DNA of 64,000 nt from Variovorax paradoxus (GTDB lineage Bacteria > Pseudomonadota > Gammaproteobacteria > Burkholderiales > Burkholderiaceae_C), in contig NZ_JXQQ01000017.1 of the NCBI RefSeq assembly GCF_000834655.1, positions 1-64,000 on the forward strand, in the 5' to 3' direction. The stretch's first letter is position 1. Each line of letters begins with the position of its first letter. Of the stretch, positions 16,612 to 25,627 are shown one piece after another. The notes beneath the pieces are model-generated. The model saw only the letters and a program-made list of their open reading frames with translations. It did no database searches and was not told the origin of the DNA. A program made the translations under genes and the position numbers.

Positions 16612-18636
16612 ATGAAGCCCACTGACTTCTCCCAACTGAACGTGCTGACCGAAGCCGATTTCTCGCACCGCAGCCCGGTGCGCGAAGAACGCCATCCCAA
16701 CTCGGTCACCGCACCGCCCGTCAACCGCGGTTCGATGACGCCCCGCCCCTGGCGCGGTTTCTGGAACAGCATCGGCACCGCCCTGCTGGTCAAGCTCGGC
16801 GCTGGCCGTGCGGCCGAAGGTTCCGACGCCGAATCCACCGAATCGGCCCAGCAGGTCAAGCAGCCGTGGCAGCGCGCCGCGGCCCGCCGCCGCAACGCGT
16901 TCATGCTGCTCACCGTGCTGAGCACCGTGATCGCCTCGACGCTGTTCGCCGGCGTGCAACCCGACTACGACAACGTCTGGCTCGAATACGGCCAGATCGG
17001 CCTGTACGGCCTGCTCTCGGGCTGGGTCGTGACCGGTTTCGTCACCGCCCTCATGGGCTTCTATGTTTCGGTTCGCGGTGACAAGCATGCGCTGTCGGCC
17101 AAGCAGGTCGCCAACCATCCGATGAACCCCGAGGCACGCACCGCGATCATCATGCCGATCTGCAACGAAGACGTTGCCACGGTGTTCGCCGGCCTGCGCG
17201 CCACCTGCGAATCGGTTGCCTCCACCGGCCATGCGAAGCAGTTCGACGTGTTCGTGCTGTCCGACAGCTACAACCCCGAGACCGCAGCCGCCGAGCGCGC
17301 CGCCTGGGAAGATCTGCGCGCCGCCCTGGCCGACAGCCCGAACCAGCCGCAGGTCGAGGTGTACTACCGCCTGCGCACCCGCCGCACGCACCGCAAGGCC
17401 GGCAACGTGGCCGACTTCTGCCGCCGCTGGGGCAAGGACTACCGCTACATGGTCGTGCTCGACGCCGACTCCGTGATGAGCGGCGACTGCCTGACCTCGA
17501 TGGTCAAGCTGATGGAAGCCAACCCCACCGCCGGCATCATCCAGACCGCGACGCAGGCCATCGGCCACGTCACGCTGCACGCTCGCGCACAACAATTCGC
17601 TTCCCGCGTGACGGGCCGCCTGTTCACGCTGGGCATGCAGTTCTGGCAACTGGGCGAATCGCACTACTGGGGACACAACGCGATCATCCGCGTCGAGCCC
17701 TTCATGAAGCATTGCGCGCTGGCCCCGATCAAGGGCACCGGCGGCATGTCGGGCGGCATCATGTCGCACGACTTCGTCGAAGCAGCGCTGATGCGCCGTG
17801 CCGGCTACAACGTGTGGCTGGTGTCCGACCTGGTCGGCAGCTACGAGCAGCAACCGCCGGACCTCCTGGCCGAACTGCAACGCGATCGCCGCTGGTGCCA
17901 GGGCAACCTGCAGAACGCCCGCCTGATGGCCGAGCCCGGAATCCATTCCGTGCACCGCGCCATGTTCGTTACCGGCACCATGGCCTATGTTTCCGCTCCG
18001 CTGTGGCTCGCGTTCCTGACGCTGGGCACTGCCCTGTGGCTCAGCGGTTCCAGCCTCGTGTCGAGCTGGAGCGTGCTGCCCGCCGAACTGGCCGGCCTCT
18101 GGATCTGGACCCTGTGCCTGTTGTTCCTGCCGCGCGTGCTGGGCATCGCTGCCGTGCTGATGCGCGGTGAGCAACGCCAATACGGCGGTACCTGGGGCCT
18201 GGTGAAGAGCTCGGTGATGGAAAGCGCCCTGGCCATCGTGCAGGCGCCGGTCCGCATGCTGGCCCACTCGCTGTTCGTGCTGGTTGCCCTCACCGGCATC
18301 AAGCTCGACTGGAAGTCGCCCCCGCGTGAAGCCAACGCCGTGCCCTGGAAGATCGCTGCCACGCAACTGGCGCCCATGACGCTGGTGATCGGCATGCTGG
18401 CCGTCGGCGTCGCGATGATCGACCCGAGCGCTCTGATCTGGCTCATGCCTGTCGGCCTGCCGCTGCTACTGGCGATTCCGCTGACCGTGCTCACCAGCCA
18501 GATCGCGCTGGGCACCACACTGCGCGACCGCGGCTTCCTGCTGATTCCTGAGGAATCGCGTTCGCCCGCCGTGCTGCGCCGCGCGTGGATGCATGCGCTT
18601 CGCCTGGCACGTCCTGCCGCGTTGGCTGCAGCCTGA
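16612..18636 (+). CDS. mdoH: Glucans biosynthesis glucosyltransferase MdoH (OpgH)
   Basis: OpgH is an inner-membrane GT2 enzyme that makes the beta-1,2-glucan backbone of osmoregulated periplasmic glucans from UDP-glucose. The 674-residue protein has a soluble N-terminus, transmembrane helices near 95-145 and again through about 445-640. It has the GT2 motifs VVLDADSVMSGD, GTGGMSGGIMSHDF and QRDRRWCQGN (the QxxRW signature). No mdoG gene adjoins it, unlike the opgGH operon of enterobacteria. The ATG at 16612 lacks a strong Shine-Dalgarno sequence. A sigma-54 promoter upstream suggests GlrR control. Confidence 0.93.
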   Translation: MKPTDFSQLNVLTEADFSHRSPVREERHPNSVTAPPVNRGSMTPRPWRGFWNSIGTALLVKLGAGRAAEGSDAESTESAQQVKQPWQRAAARRRNAFMLLTVLSTVIASTLFAGVQPDYDNVWLEYGQIGLYGLLSGWVVTGFVTALMGFYVSVRGDKHALSAKQVANHPMNPEARTAIIMPICNEDVATVFAGLRATCESVASTGHAKQFDVFVLSDSYNPETAAAERAAWEDLRAALADSPNQPQVEVYYRLRTRRTHRKAGNVADFCRRWGKDYRYMVVLDADSVMSGDCLTSMVKLMEANPTAGIIQTATQAIGHVTLHARAQQFASRVTGRLFTLGMQFWQLGESHYWGHNAIIRVEPFMKHCALAPIKGTGGMSGGIMSHDFVEAALMRRAGYNVWLVSDLVGSYEQQPPDLLAELQRDRRWCQGNLQNARLMAEPGIHSVHRAMFVTGTMAYVSAPLWLAFLTLGTALWLSGSSLVSSWSVLPAELAGLWIWTLCLLFLPRVLGIAAVLMRGEQRQYGGTWGLVKSSVMESALAIVQAPVRMLAHSLFVLVALTGIKLDWKSPPREANAVPWKIAATQLAPMTLVIGMLAVGVAMIDPSALIWLMPVGLPLLLAIPLTVLTSQIALGTTLRDRGFLLIPEESRSPAVLRRAWMHALRLARPAALAAA

Positions 18637-18660
18637 TGCGCTGAAGACACAGCACCTCTA

Positions 18661-18688
18661 AAAAGCCGGCCTCGGGGCCGGCTTTTTT
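18661..18688 (+). terminator. Rho-independent terminator of mdoH
   Basis: AAAAGCCGGCC, a TCGG loop and GGCCGGCTTTTTT form a 7-bp GC stem with flanking A/T pairing and a six-T tail, 24 bp after the mdoH stop. Confidence 0.9.
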
Positions 18689-18696
18689 CATGGTGC

Positions 18697-18993
18697 ATGG
18701 CTGCGCACCACGCGGTCGACCAGTCGAAGGCGCCGCTGCGCAAGCACGAAGGCTTCGTCTGGAGCGCCACCCGCCTGAGCCAGCAGATGCGCACCAAGAC
18801 GCTGGACCTGCTCTGGGTTTATCACGCGCAGATCGAGCCGGTGTACCTGGAGGTGCCGCACGCCGAGTTGATGCGCCGCAACCGCGAGCGGGACACCACG
18901 CTGTCGAACGCGGGCATCGAGCGGACGCTGCACCGCTGGAAGCTACCTGCGCCGATCGAGGCGCACGAAACGATCTACAACGTGCGGACCTGA
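18697..18993 (+). pseudogene. C-terminal remnant of a predicted P-loop kinase (AAA family ATPase)
   Basis: The 98-codon frame encodes what looks like only the C-terminal part of a polynucleotide-kinase-like P-loop protein. Recognisable pieces are GFVWSATRLSQQMRTK, then VYLEVPHAELMRRNRERD, then IERTLHRWKLPAPIEAHE. The Walker A motif and the first half of the domain are missing, and the frame begins only 8 bp after the mdoH terminator, so there is no room for them. A deletion that joined this remnant to the mdoH terminator is the simplest reading. A functional short protein cannot be excluded, but the missing P-loop makes kinase activity unlikely. Confidence 0.65.
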
Positions 18994-19001
18994 AAACGAC
19001 G

Positions 19002-19031
19002 AAGCCCGCCGGGGCATCCCCCGGCGGGCTT
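19002..19031. terminator. Bidirectional terminator hairpin
   Basis: AAGCCCGCCGGGG and CCCCGGCGGGCTT form a 13-bp perfect stem around a 4-nt loop. The hairpin sits between the kinase remnant and the convergent ffh gene. T-runs on both sides are short. Confidence 0.8.
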
Positions 19032-19059
19032 CTATCTCTGTCTATATATATGTGTGCGC

Positions 19060-20457
19060 TCAGAACGGCAGCTTGGGACCGCCCGGGCCACCCATGCCGC
19101 CCATGCCGCCCATGCCCTTCATGCCGCCCATCTTCTTCATCATCTTCATGAGGCCGCCGCCCTTCATCTTCTTCATCATTCCCTGCATCTGCTCGAACTC
19201 GTTGAGCAGGCGGTTCACTTCCTGAACCTGCACGCCCGCGCCGGCCGCGATGCGGCGCTTGCGCGTGGCCTTCAGCAGCTCGGGCTTGCGGCGCTCCAGC
19301 GGCGTCATGCTCTGGATGATCCCTTCCTTGCGGCGGATGTCGCGCTCGGCGCGCGTCATGTCGGCCTCGGTGGCCTTGGCGGCCATCTGCGTGGGCAGCT
19401 TATCCATGAGGCTGGAGAGCCCGCCCATCTGCTTCATCTGCTGCAGCTGGCCGAGGAAGTCGTTCAAATCGAAGCCCGCGCCGCTCTTGACCTTGGCCGC
19501 GAGCTTTTGCGCCGCCGCCACGTCGACGCCGGCCGTGACCTGCTCGACCAGCGCGACGATGTCGCCCATGCCCAGGATGCGGCCCGCATGGCGCTCGGCA
19601 TCGAACACCTCCAGGCCGTCGATCTTCTCGCTCGTGCCGGCGAACTTGATCGGCACGCCCGTGACCTGCCGCACCGACAGCGCCGCGCCGCCGCGCGAAT
19701 CGCCGTCGGTCTTGGTCAGGATGATGCCGGTGAGGGGCAGCGCTTCCTTGAAGGCCTTGGCGGTGTTGATCGCATCCTGGCCCTGCATGGCATCGACCAC
19801 GAACAGGGTCTCGACCGGATCGAGCGCCGCGTGCAGCTGCTTGATTTCGGTCATCAGCACTTCGTCGATCGCGAGGCGGCCGGCCGTGTCGACCAGCAGC
19901 ACATCGAAGTAGTGGCGCTTGGCGTGATCGAGCGCGGCGCGCGCGATGTCCAGCGGCTTCTGGTCGGGCGTGCTCGGGAACCATTCGGCGCCGGCCTGCT
20001 TCGTGACGGTCTTGAGCTGCTCGATGGCGGCCGGGCGGTACACGTCGCCCGACACCGTGAGCACCTTCTTCTTGCGCTTCTCGATCAGGTGCTTGGCCAG
20101 CTTGGCGGTGGTGGTGGTCTTGCCGGCGCCCTGCAGGCCGGCCATCAGGATCACCGCGGGCGGCTGCGCTGCGAGGTTGATGTCGGAGACGCCCTCGCCC
20201 ATGGTGGCTGCAAGCTCGCGGTTCACGATGCCGACCAGCGCCTGGCCCGGCTTGAGCGAGCCCAGCACTTCCTGGCCGAGCGACTTCTCCTTCACGCGGG
20301 CGACGAAATCGCGCACCACGGGCAGCGCCACGTCGGCCTCCAGCAGCGCCATGCGCACCTCGCGCAGCATGTCCTGCACGTTGCTTTCGGTGATGCGGGC
20401 CTGTCCGCTCATCGTCTTGACGAGGCGGGAGAACTTTTCTGTAAGGGCGGTGGCCAT
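19060..20457 (-). CDS. ffh: Signal recognition particle protein Ffh
   Basis: Ffh binds 4.5S RNA and hydrophobic signal sequences and delivers ribosomes to FtsY. The 465-residue protein has the N domain, the GTPase motifs GLQGAGKTTTTAKLAKHL, DTAGRL and TKTDGDSRGG, and a Met-rich M domain ending in GGMKGMGGMGGMGG-type repeats. I chose the ATG at 20457 (MATALTEKFSRLVKTM) because the frame upstream of it runs through an intergenic repeat and gives a non-family extension. It is divergent from ypjD. Confidence 0.95.
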   Translation of the reverse strand: MATALTEKFSRLVKTMSGQARITESNVQDMLREVRMALLEADVALPVVRDFVARVKEKSLGQEVLGSLKPGQALVGIVNRELAATMGEGVSDINLAAQPPAVILMAGLQGAGKTTTTAKLAKHLIEKRKKKVLTVSGDVYRPAAIEQLKTVTKQAGAEWFPSTPDQKPLDIARAALDHAKRHYFDVLLVDTAGRLAIDEVLMTEIKQLHAALDPVETLFVVDAMQGQDAINTAKAFKEALPLTGIILTKTDGDSRGGAALSVRQVTGVPIKFAGTSEKIDGLEVFDAERHAGRILGMGDIVALVEQVTAGVDVAAAQKLAAKVKSGAGFDLNDFLGQLQQMKQMGGLSSLMDKLPTQMAAKATEADMTRAERDIRRKEGIIQSMTPLERRKPELLKATRKRRIAAGAGVQVQEVNRLLNEFEQMQGMMKKMKGGGLMKMMKKMGGMKGMGGMGGMGGPGGPKLPF

Positions 20458-20532
20458 GGAGAGGAAGCCTTGCTGCCCGCCGCGGCGGGTCATTGGAAAG
20501 TCGTGAACCTGAGATCGGCTGCCTACTGCCCC

Positions 20533-20630
20533 TTCGGGAAACACCGAGGAACCGGCTTTGCCGGGCCTCTGGTGTTGCCCCCGGTGAGGGGGTTGGCGCT
20601 GCGACACGAAGTGCGCAAGCCTGGGGGAGA
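20533..20630 (+). repeat. Intergenic repeat, copy 1
   Basis: One of five copies in the window of a roughly 95-bp element. The order of blocks is: AACACCG-GGAACCGGCTTTGCCGGGCC, then TGGTGTTGCCCC, a GGGGG-TTGGCG block, CGACACGAAGTGCGC and CCTGGGGG. It fills most of the ffh-ypjD divergent gap, leaving promoters close to the starts. Confidence 0.8.
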
Positions 20631-20642
20631 TAAACTCCGCCG

Positions 20643-21458
20643 ATGATTTTAGCGATCCCCTCCCCACTCGGCGTGGCGCTGGGCATCGCCACCGCGGCGG
20701 CCTACGGATTTGCCGCCGCTGCGGGTGCCCGGCTCAGCCGTCAAACCGTCCAGTGGGCCCTCGGGATCGCGTGGCTCTTGCATGCGGCCGTGCTGGCGCA
20801 CGGACTGATCGGCAGCGAACCGCGCTTCGGCTTTGCACCCGCGCTCTCGGTCACGGCGTGGCTGGTGCTCACCGTCTATGCGATCGAAAGCCGCATGTAT
20901 CCCCAATTGAAGGTGCGACGGGCGCTGGCATGGCTGGGCGCCGCCGCCGTGCTTCTCGCCATTCTTTTCCCCGGCACGCCGCTGCATGTCACCGCCTCGC
21001 CGTGGCTGCCGTTGCACCTCGCGCTGGGCATCGCCTCCTACGGGCTCTTCGGCGCGGCCGTGGTCCATGCGTGGCTGATCACGCGTGCCGAGAAGCAGAT
21101 TCGCCTCACGAGCGGCACGCCCGCCGAAGGCGGCGTGCCGCTGCTCACGCTGGAGCGCCTCACATTCCGCTTCGTGACCGCGGGCTTCGTGCTGCTCTCG
21201 GCCACGCTGCTGGCCGGCCTCTTGTTCACCGAGCAGCTGTACGGCGCCGCGGGCCGCGCATGGAAGTGGGACCACAAGACGACGTTCTCCGTGCTCGCCT
21301 GGGTCACCTTCGCGGTTCTCCTGATCGGCCGCGCGCGCTTCGGCTGGCGCGGCCGCACGGCCCGCCGCGTGCTGTACGCCGGCTCCGCCCTGTTGTTGCT
21401 GGCCTATGTGGGTTCCCGCTTCGTGCTCGAAGTGGTGCTGGCGCGTCCTCCCGTATGA
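20643..21458 (+). CDS. Inner-membrane protein of the CcsA/YpjD family
   Basis: The 271-residue protein has about eight transmembrane helices and the family region GRAWKWDHKTTFSVLAW. It resembles the cytochrome c assembly protein domain of CcsA/CcmC but belongs to the YpjD group, which sits beside ffh in many proteobacteria. YpjD (CorE) has been linked to metal-ion tolerance rather than haem handling, so I do not assign a haem role. Its TGA overlaps the next ATG (ATGA), showing translational coupling to the small downstream gene. Confidence 0.82.
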   Translation: MILAIPSPLGVALGIATAAAYGFAAAAGARLSRQTVQWALGIAWLLHAAVLAHGLIGSEPRFGFAPALSVTAWLVLTVYAIESRMYPQLKVRRALAWLGAAAVLLAILFPGTPLHVTASPWLPLHLALGIASYGLFGAAVVHAWLITRAEKQIRLTSGTPAEGGVPLLTLERLTFRFVTAGFVLLSATLLAGLLFTEQLYGAAGRAWKWDHKTTFSVLAWVTFAVLLIGRARFGWRGRTARRVLYAGSALLLLAYVGSRFVLEVVLARPPV

Positions 21459-21727
21459 AATACCTCCTCGTCCTCGCCGTGCTCTGGATCGCCATCTGGC
21501 TCTGGCGCAAGAACCGGCGCGAAGAAATGCGCGATGCCCAGCGCGAGCGCATGGCCAAGGCGCAACAGCGCCCGGCCTCGCCGGCGGCGGTCGCCGCGCC
21601 GCAGGCCATGGTGCGCTGCGCCCATTGCGGCCTGCACCTGCCCGCGAGCGATGCCATCGCCGGCCCCGACGACGCGGTCTATTGCAGCGCTGCGCACCGT
21701 CAAGCCGCCGTCGCGGCGCGCGGTTGA
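21455..21727 (+). CDS. Small membrane-anchored zinc-ribbon-like protein (PP0621 family)
   Basis: The 90-residue protein has one N-terminal transmembrane helix (LLVLAVLWIAIWLW) and a charged helix. The C-terminus has the pattern CAHCGLHLP, about 17 residues, then YCSAAHR. The Cys/His spacing (CxxC...C..H) suggests a small metal-binding knuckle. The function is unknown. It lies between ypjD (4-bp overlap) and pilS (16-bp gap), and this gene order recurs in Burkholderiales. Confidence 0.75.
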   Translation: MKYLLVLAVLWIAIWLWRKNRREEMRDAQRERMAKAQQRPASPAAVAAPQAMVRCAHCGLHLPASDAIAGPDDAVYCSAAHRQAAVAARG

Positions 21728-21743
21728 ACGCGCAGCCTGCGCC

Positions 21744-23441
21744 ATGAGCACCCCTCTCTGGTCGCGCGGCGAGCCGGTCACCGACTGGGACCTGCTCGAG
21801 CAAGGCGGCAGCGAGAGCACAGCGCTGCTGCGTCTGTGGCGCGGCTTCATGGCCGCGCGCTGTTTCGTCGCACTGGTGCTGGTGCTGCTGCAGGGCGTGG
21901 CCTACGTGCTCGGACAACCGATGCAGGCGGTGACCATCGCGATCTCGGCCGGCTACCTCGTCGCCACCTGGCTGGAGATGCGCTATGCGCACTTCGAGCC
22001 GCCGATCCGCGGCTTCTCTACGCTGTGGCTGCTGACCATCGGCATCGACCTGGCAACCTTCACCGCGCTTCAGGTGCTGCAGGGCGGCAACGTCAACTAC
22101 ACGCCGCTCTTCGCGCTGCCGGTGCTCATGAGCGCGGTGCTCGGCACGGTGATCGTGAGCCTGGGCACCACGGCCAGCGTCACGCTGCTGCTGCTGGCCG
22201 ATGCCGGATGGCACTGGCTGCAGCAGCCGGGCGACTCTTCTGCGCGCTTCGTGCAGGCGGCGCTCACCGGCACCGGCCTTTTCGTGGTGGCGCTGCTCGC
22301 GCACGAGCTGGCACGGCGGCTCGCACGCGAAGAGGCGGTGGCGCAGCGCAACCGCAGCAGCGCGCAGATGCAGGCGGAGGTCAACGACCTGGTGATCGAG
22401 ACGCTCGCCGAAGGCGTGCTGGTGATCGATGCCGAAGGCATGGTGCACGCGGCCAACCCGGCAGCCGACGCGATCCTCGGCCAGGGCCTGGCGAAACTCT
22501 CGCTGCCGTTCGCGCTGCATGCGCAGCCCGCCTGGCATGCACTGGCCGCGCTCTCGCGCCAGACCTTCGCGCGGCGGGCCCCGCAGGCCGAGGAAATCCC
22601 CGTCGCGCAGGCCCGCGGCGCGGCGCGCGAAGTGCGCGTGCGCACCCGGCTCACGCCCACCAGCGACAAGCGCGCCGACAGCCTCTGCGTGATGTTCCTG
22701 CAGGATTTGCGCGAACTCGAGGCCCGCATCCGCACCGAGAAGCTGGCCGCGATGGGCCGCATGTCCGCTGCCGTCGCCCATGAAATCCGCAACCCGCTGG
22801 CCGCCATCGCGCAGGCCAGCGCGCTGCTGAGCGAAGACCTCACCGACCCGGCGCACCGCAAACTGACCGACATGGTCCAGCACAACGCGCAGCGCCTGGC
22901 CCGCATCGTGGACGACGTGCTCGACGTCTCGCGCGCGCGCCAGCAGCGCGTGCTTTCGCTCGGCGAACAGGTGGTGCTCGACCCCGCGGTGCAGGTGCTG
23001 GCCGAGGAATGGGTGCGCCAGACGCAGCGCAAGGGCGTGCTCATCGCGCTGGAGGCGCCCGGCGTCGACGTGCGCTTCGACGCCGAACACCTGCGCCGCC
23101 TGCTGGTGAACCTGCTGGACAACGCATCGCGCTATGCGGGCAAGGGCGACGGCGCGATCCAGGTCATCACCACGCTGCAGCGCGCGGGCACCAACCGCCC
23201 GGCGCTGCAGGTGTGGAGCGACGGCGCACCGCTGGAGCCGGCGGTGCAGCGTCATCTGTTCGAGCCCTTCTTCTCGTCCGAGAGCCGCTCCAGCGGCCTG
23301 GGCCTGTTCCTTTGCCGCGAGTTGTGCCGGCGCCATGGCGCCACCATCGGCTACGAGAGGCGGGCGCTCGCGGCGGGCGGGCCCGAGGGCAACGAATTCT
23401 TCGTCAGCTTTGCCGCCAGCGAGAACCGGCTGACACAATAG
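21744..23441 (+). CDS. pilS: Sensor histidine kinase PilS
   Basis: PilS controls type IV pilus genes through PilR. The 565-residue protein has about six N-terminal transmembrane helices (residues 30-190), a PAS-type domain (VNDLVIETLAEGVLVIDAEG onward) and HisKA with His346 (AVAHEIRNPLAAI). A HATPase_c domain follows (LLVNLLDNASRYA; SGLGLFLCREL). In Pseudomonas, PilS senses pilin in the membrane. No pil structural gene is in the window, so its targets lie elsewhere. pilR follows with a 4-bp gap. Confidence 0.88.
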   Translation: MSTPLWSRGEPVTDWDLLEQGGSESTALLRLWRGFMAARCFVALVLVLLQGVAYVLGQPMQAVTIAISAGYLVATWLEMRYAHFEPPIRGFSTLWLLTIGIDLATFTALQVLQGGNVNYTPLFALPVLMSAVLGTVIVSLGTTASVTLLLLADAGWHWLQQPGDSSARFVQAALTGTGLFVVALLAHELARRLAREEAVAQRNRSSAQMQAEVNDLVIETLAEGVLVIDAEGMVHAANPAADAILGQGLAKLSLPFALHAQPAWHALAALSRQTFARRAPQAEEIPVAQARGAAREVRVRTRLTPTSDKRADSLCVMFLQDLRELEARIRTEKLAAMGRMSAAVAHEIRNPLAAIAQASALLSEDLTDPAHRKLTDMVQHNAQRLARIVDDVLDVSRARQQRVLSLGEQVVLDPAVQVLAEEWVRQTQRKGVLIALEAPGVDVRFDAEHLRRLLVNLLDNASRYAGKGDGAIQVITTLQRAGTNRPALQVWSDGAPLEPAVQRHLFEPFFSSESRSSGLGLFLCRELCRRHGATIGYERRALAAGGPEGNEFFVSFAASENRLTQ

Positions 23442-23445
23442 CGTC

Positions 23446-25017
23446 GTGAGCACCCCACTGTCTTCCGCCCCGCGTCCCGCGCAGATCCTTGTCATCGACG
23501 ACGAGCCCGATCTGCGCACGCTGTATGAACTGACGCTGCTGCGCGAGGGCTATCACGTCGAGGCCGCGGGCAGCGTGTCAGAAGCCTGGCAACACCTTGA
23601 GGCCGGGCGCTTCGATGCGGTGATCACCGACATGCGGCTGCCCGACGGGCAGGGCATGGAGATCATCCACCGCATCCAGAAGAACCAGCGCAGCGAGCGC
23701 TGCGTGGTGATGACGGCCTACGGCTCCGCTGAAAACGCGGTCGAGGCGCTCAAGGCGGGCGCGTTCGACTACCTCACCAAGCCGGTCGACCTGAAGCAGT
23801 TTCGTGCCGTGGTCGCTTCCGCGGTGCAGGCCACGCGAGCGCCTGTCGTGCAGGTCAAGCCGGAGAAGGCGGCCGCCGCTGCCAGCACCGGCACGCGCGC
23901 CGAGGCCGGCTCGATCACCGGCAGCAGCGGCGTTGCGGCGCTCGATCGCCTGGTGGGCGATTCGGACCCGATGCGCCTAGTCAAGTCGCGCATCGCCAAG
24001 GTGGCGCGCGGCATGGCGCCGGTGCTGGTGCGCGGCGAATCGGGCACCGGCAAGGAGCTGGTGGCGCGTGCGGTGCATGCCTGCAGCCAGCGCAGCGACG
24101 GTCCGTTCGTCGCGGTCAACTGCGGCGCGATTCCCGAGAACCTGCTCGAAGCCGAATTCTTCGGCGCGAAGAAGGGCTCGTACACCGGCTCCTCGCAGGA
24201 CCGCGACGGCTATTTCCAGGCTGCGCGCAGCGGCACGCTGTTCCTCGACGAAATCGGCGACCTGCCGCTGGCGATGCAATCGAAGCTCCTGCGCGCGATC
24301 CAGGAGCGCAGCGTGCGCTCGATCGGCTCGACGCAGGAAGAAGCGGTCGACGTGCGCATCGTGAGCGCCACCCATAAAGACCTGCATGCGGAGGTGCAGG
24401 CCGGCCGCTTCCGGCAAGACCTTTTCTACCGCCTCAACGTGATCGAGATCGCGGTGCCCGCGCTGCGCGATCGCCGCGAAGACCTGCCCGCGCTCTGCGC
24501 CGCGCTGCTCGCGCGCATCGCGCAGGACGGCGGGCTGCCGGTGCCGCACCTGTCGGCCGAGCTGCTGCGCCGCCTTGCGCTGCACCCGCTCGATGGCAAC
24601 GTGCGCGAGCTCGAGAACCTGCTGCACCGCGCGGTCGCGCTCAACGACGGCGACGAGCTGCACCTGGACCTGATGGGCGGCAATGTCGCGACGACGATGG
24701 CGGCGGCCGATGTGGCGTCGGTCGCGCCCTCGCAACCCGCGCCTCGCAACGACGCCCCTGTCGTTGCCGCGCCCGCACCGGCACCGGTGGCAGAAATCAA
24801 GCCCGCGCCGCCGCCACTTCCCTCCGACCTGCAGGCCTATCTCGACCAGCAGGAGCGCGAGATCCTCGTGCGTGCCCTGCACGAGAGCGGCTTCAACCGC
24901 ACCGCCGCCGCCGCGCGCCTGGGCATGAGCCTGCGCCAGATCCGCTACCGCATCGCGCGGCTGGGCATCACCACGCCCAACGGCGACGATGGCGCCAGCA
25001 GCCATGTCGACGACTGA
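23446..25017 (+). CDS. pilR: Sigma-54-dependent response regulator PilR
   Basis: The 523-residue regulator has a receiver domain with Asp62 (VITDMRLPDGQG) and an AAA+ domain with Walker A GESGTGKE. A Fis-type helix-turn-helix at the C-terminus (NRTAAAARLGMSLRQIRYRI) lies behind an Ala/Pro-rich linker of about 60 residues. The sigma-54 contact loop, usually GAFTGA, reads GSYTGS at 244-249. Translation starts with GTG at 23446, 4 bp after pilS. The 3' end overlaps ampD. Confidence 0.9.
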   Translation: MSTPLSSAPRPAQILVIDDEPDLRTLYELTLLREGYHVEAAGSVSEAWQHLEAGRFDAVITDMRLPDGQGMEIIHRIQKNQRSERCVVMTAYGSAENAVEALKAGAFDYLTKPVDLKQFRAVVASAVQATRAPVVQVKPEKAAAAASTGTRAEAGSITGSSGVAALDRLVGDSDPMRLVKSRIAKVARGMAPVLVRGESGTGKELVARAVHACSQRSDGPFVAVNCGAIPENLLEAEFFGAKKGSYTGSSQDRDGYFQAARSGTLFLDEIGDLPLAMQSKLLRAIQERSVRSIGSTQEEAVDVRIVSATHKDLHAEVQAGRFRQDLFYRLNVIEIAVPALRDRREDLPALCAALLARIAQDGGLPVPHLSAELLRRLALHPLDGNVRELENLLHRAVALNDGDELHLDLMGGNVATTMAAADVASVAPSQPAPRNDAPVVAAPAPAPVAEIKPAPPPLPSDLQAYLDQQEREILVRALHESGFNRTAAAARLGMSLRQIRYRIARLGITTPNGDDGASSHVDD

Positions 25018-25627
25018 AGAAACCTCCACGCAGAACACGCCGCCCGCAGACGACGGGCTCTGGCGGGCCGGCTGGTACCGCTTCGCGAAAGCCCTGCCCT
25101 CGCCGAACTTCGGCCCGCGTCCCGCCGGCGCGCAGACCGACCTGATCGTGCTGCATTCGATCAGCCTGCCGCCCGGCGAATATGGCGGCGATGCGGTGCA
25201 GCGGCTCTTCACCAACCGGCTCGACTGGGACGCGCATCCCTACTTCCAGTCGATTCGCGGCATCGAGGTGTCCTCGCATTTCTACGTGCGTCGCAACGGC
25301 GAGCTCTGGCAGTTCGTGAGTTGCGACCACCGCGCCTGGCATGCGGGCGTGTCGTCGTGGCGCGGCCGCGCCAACTGCAACGACGACTCGATCGGCATCG
25401 AGCTCGAGGGCCTCGAAGGCCACACGTTCGAAGCCGCGCAGTACGAGACGCTCGCCAGCCTCTGCCCCGCGATCGCGCAGCACTACGCCATCGCGCACAT
25501 CGCGGGTCACGAACACATCGCGCCAGGCCGGAAACAAGACCCCGGCGCGGGCTTCGATTGGCGATTGCTGCACGCGCAATTGGGGTGGAAATCACAGATG
25601 TTTCCCCCATCTGTGGTGGAGCGCTAA
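25004..25627 (+). CDS. ampD: 1,6-anhydro-N-acetylmuramyl-L-alanine amidase AmpD
   Basis: AmpD is a cytosolic zinc amidase that removes the peptide from anhydro-muropeptides during wall recycling. The 207-residue protein has the zinc-ligand regions LIVLHSISLP and HIAGHEHIAPGRKQDPG, and the substrate-loop segment SSHFYVRRNGELWQFV. The catalytic Glu is in the SIGIELEG stretch. The ATG at 25004 overlaps the end of pilR by 14 bp. An ATG five codons upstream (24989) is also possible. Recycling connects it with mpl at 37724. Confidence 0.92.
   Translation: MSTTEETSTQNTPPADDGLWRAGWYRFAKALPSPNFGPRPAGAQTDLIVLHSISLPPGEYGGDAVQRLFTNRLDWDAHPYFQSIRGIEVSSHFYVRRNGELWQFVSCDHRAWHAGVSSWRGRANCNDDSIGIELEGLEGHTFEAAQYETLASLCPAIAQHYAIAHIAGHEHIAPGRKQDPGAGFDWRLLHAQLGWKSQMFPPSVVER

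Noticed and set aside
20649-23519. 956-codon minus-strand ORF
   Set aside because: It covers ypjD, the small zinc-ribbon gene and pilS in antisense and has a shadow-type composition.
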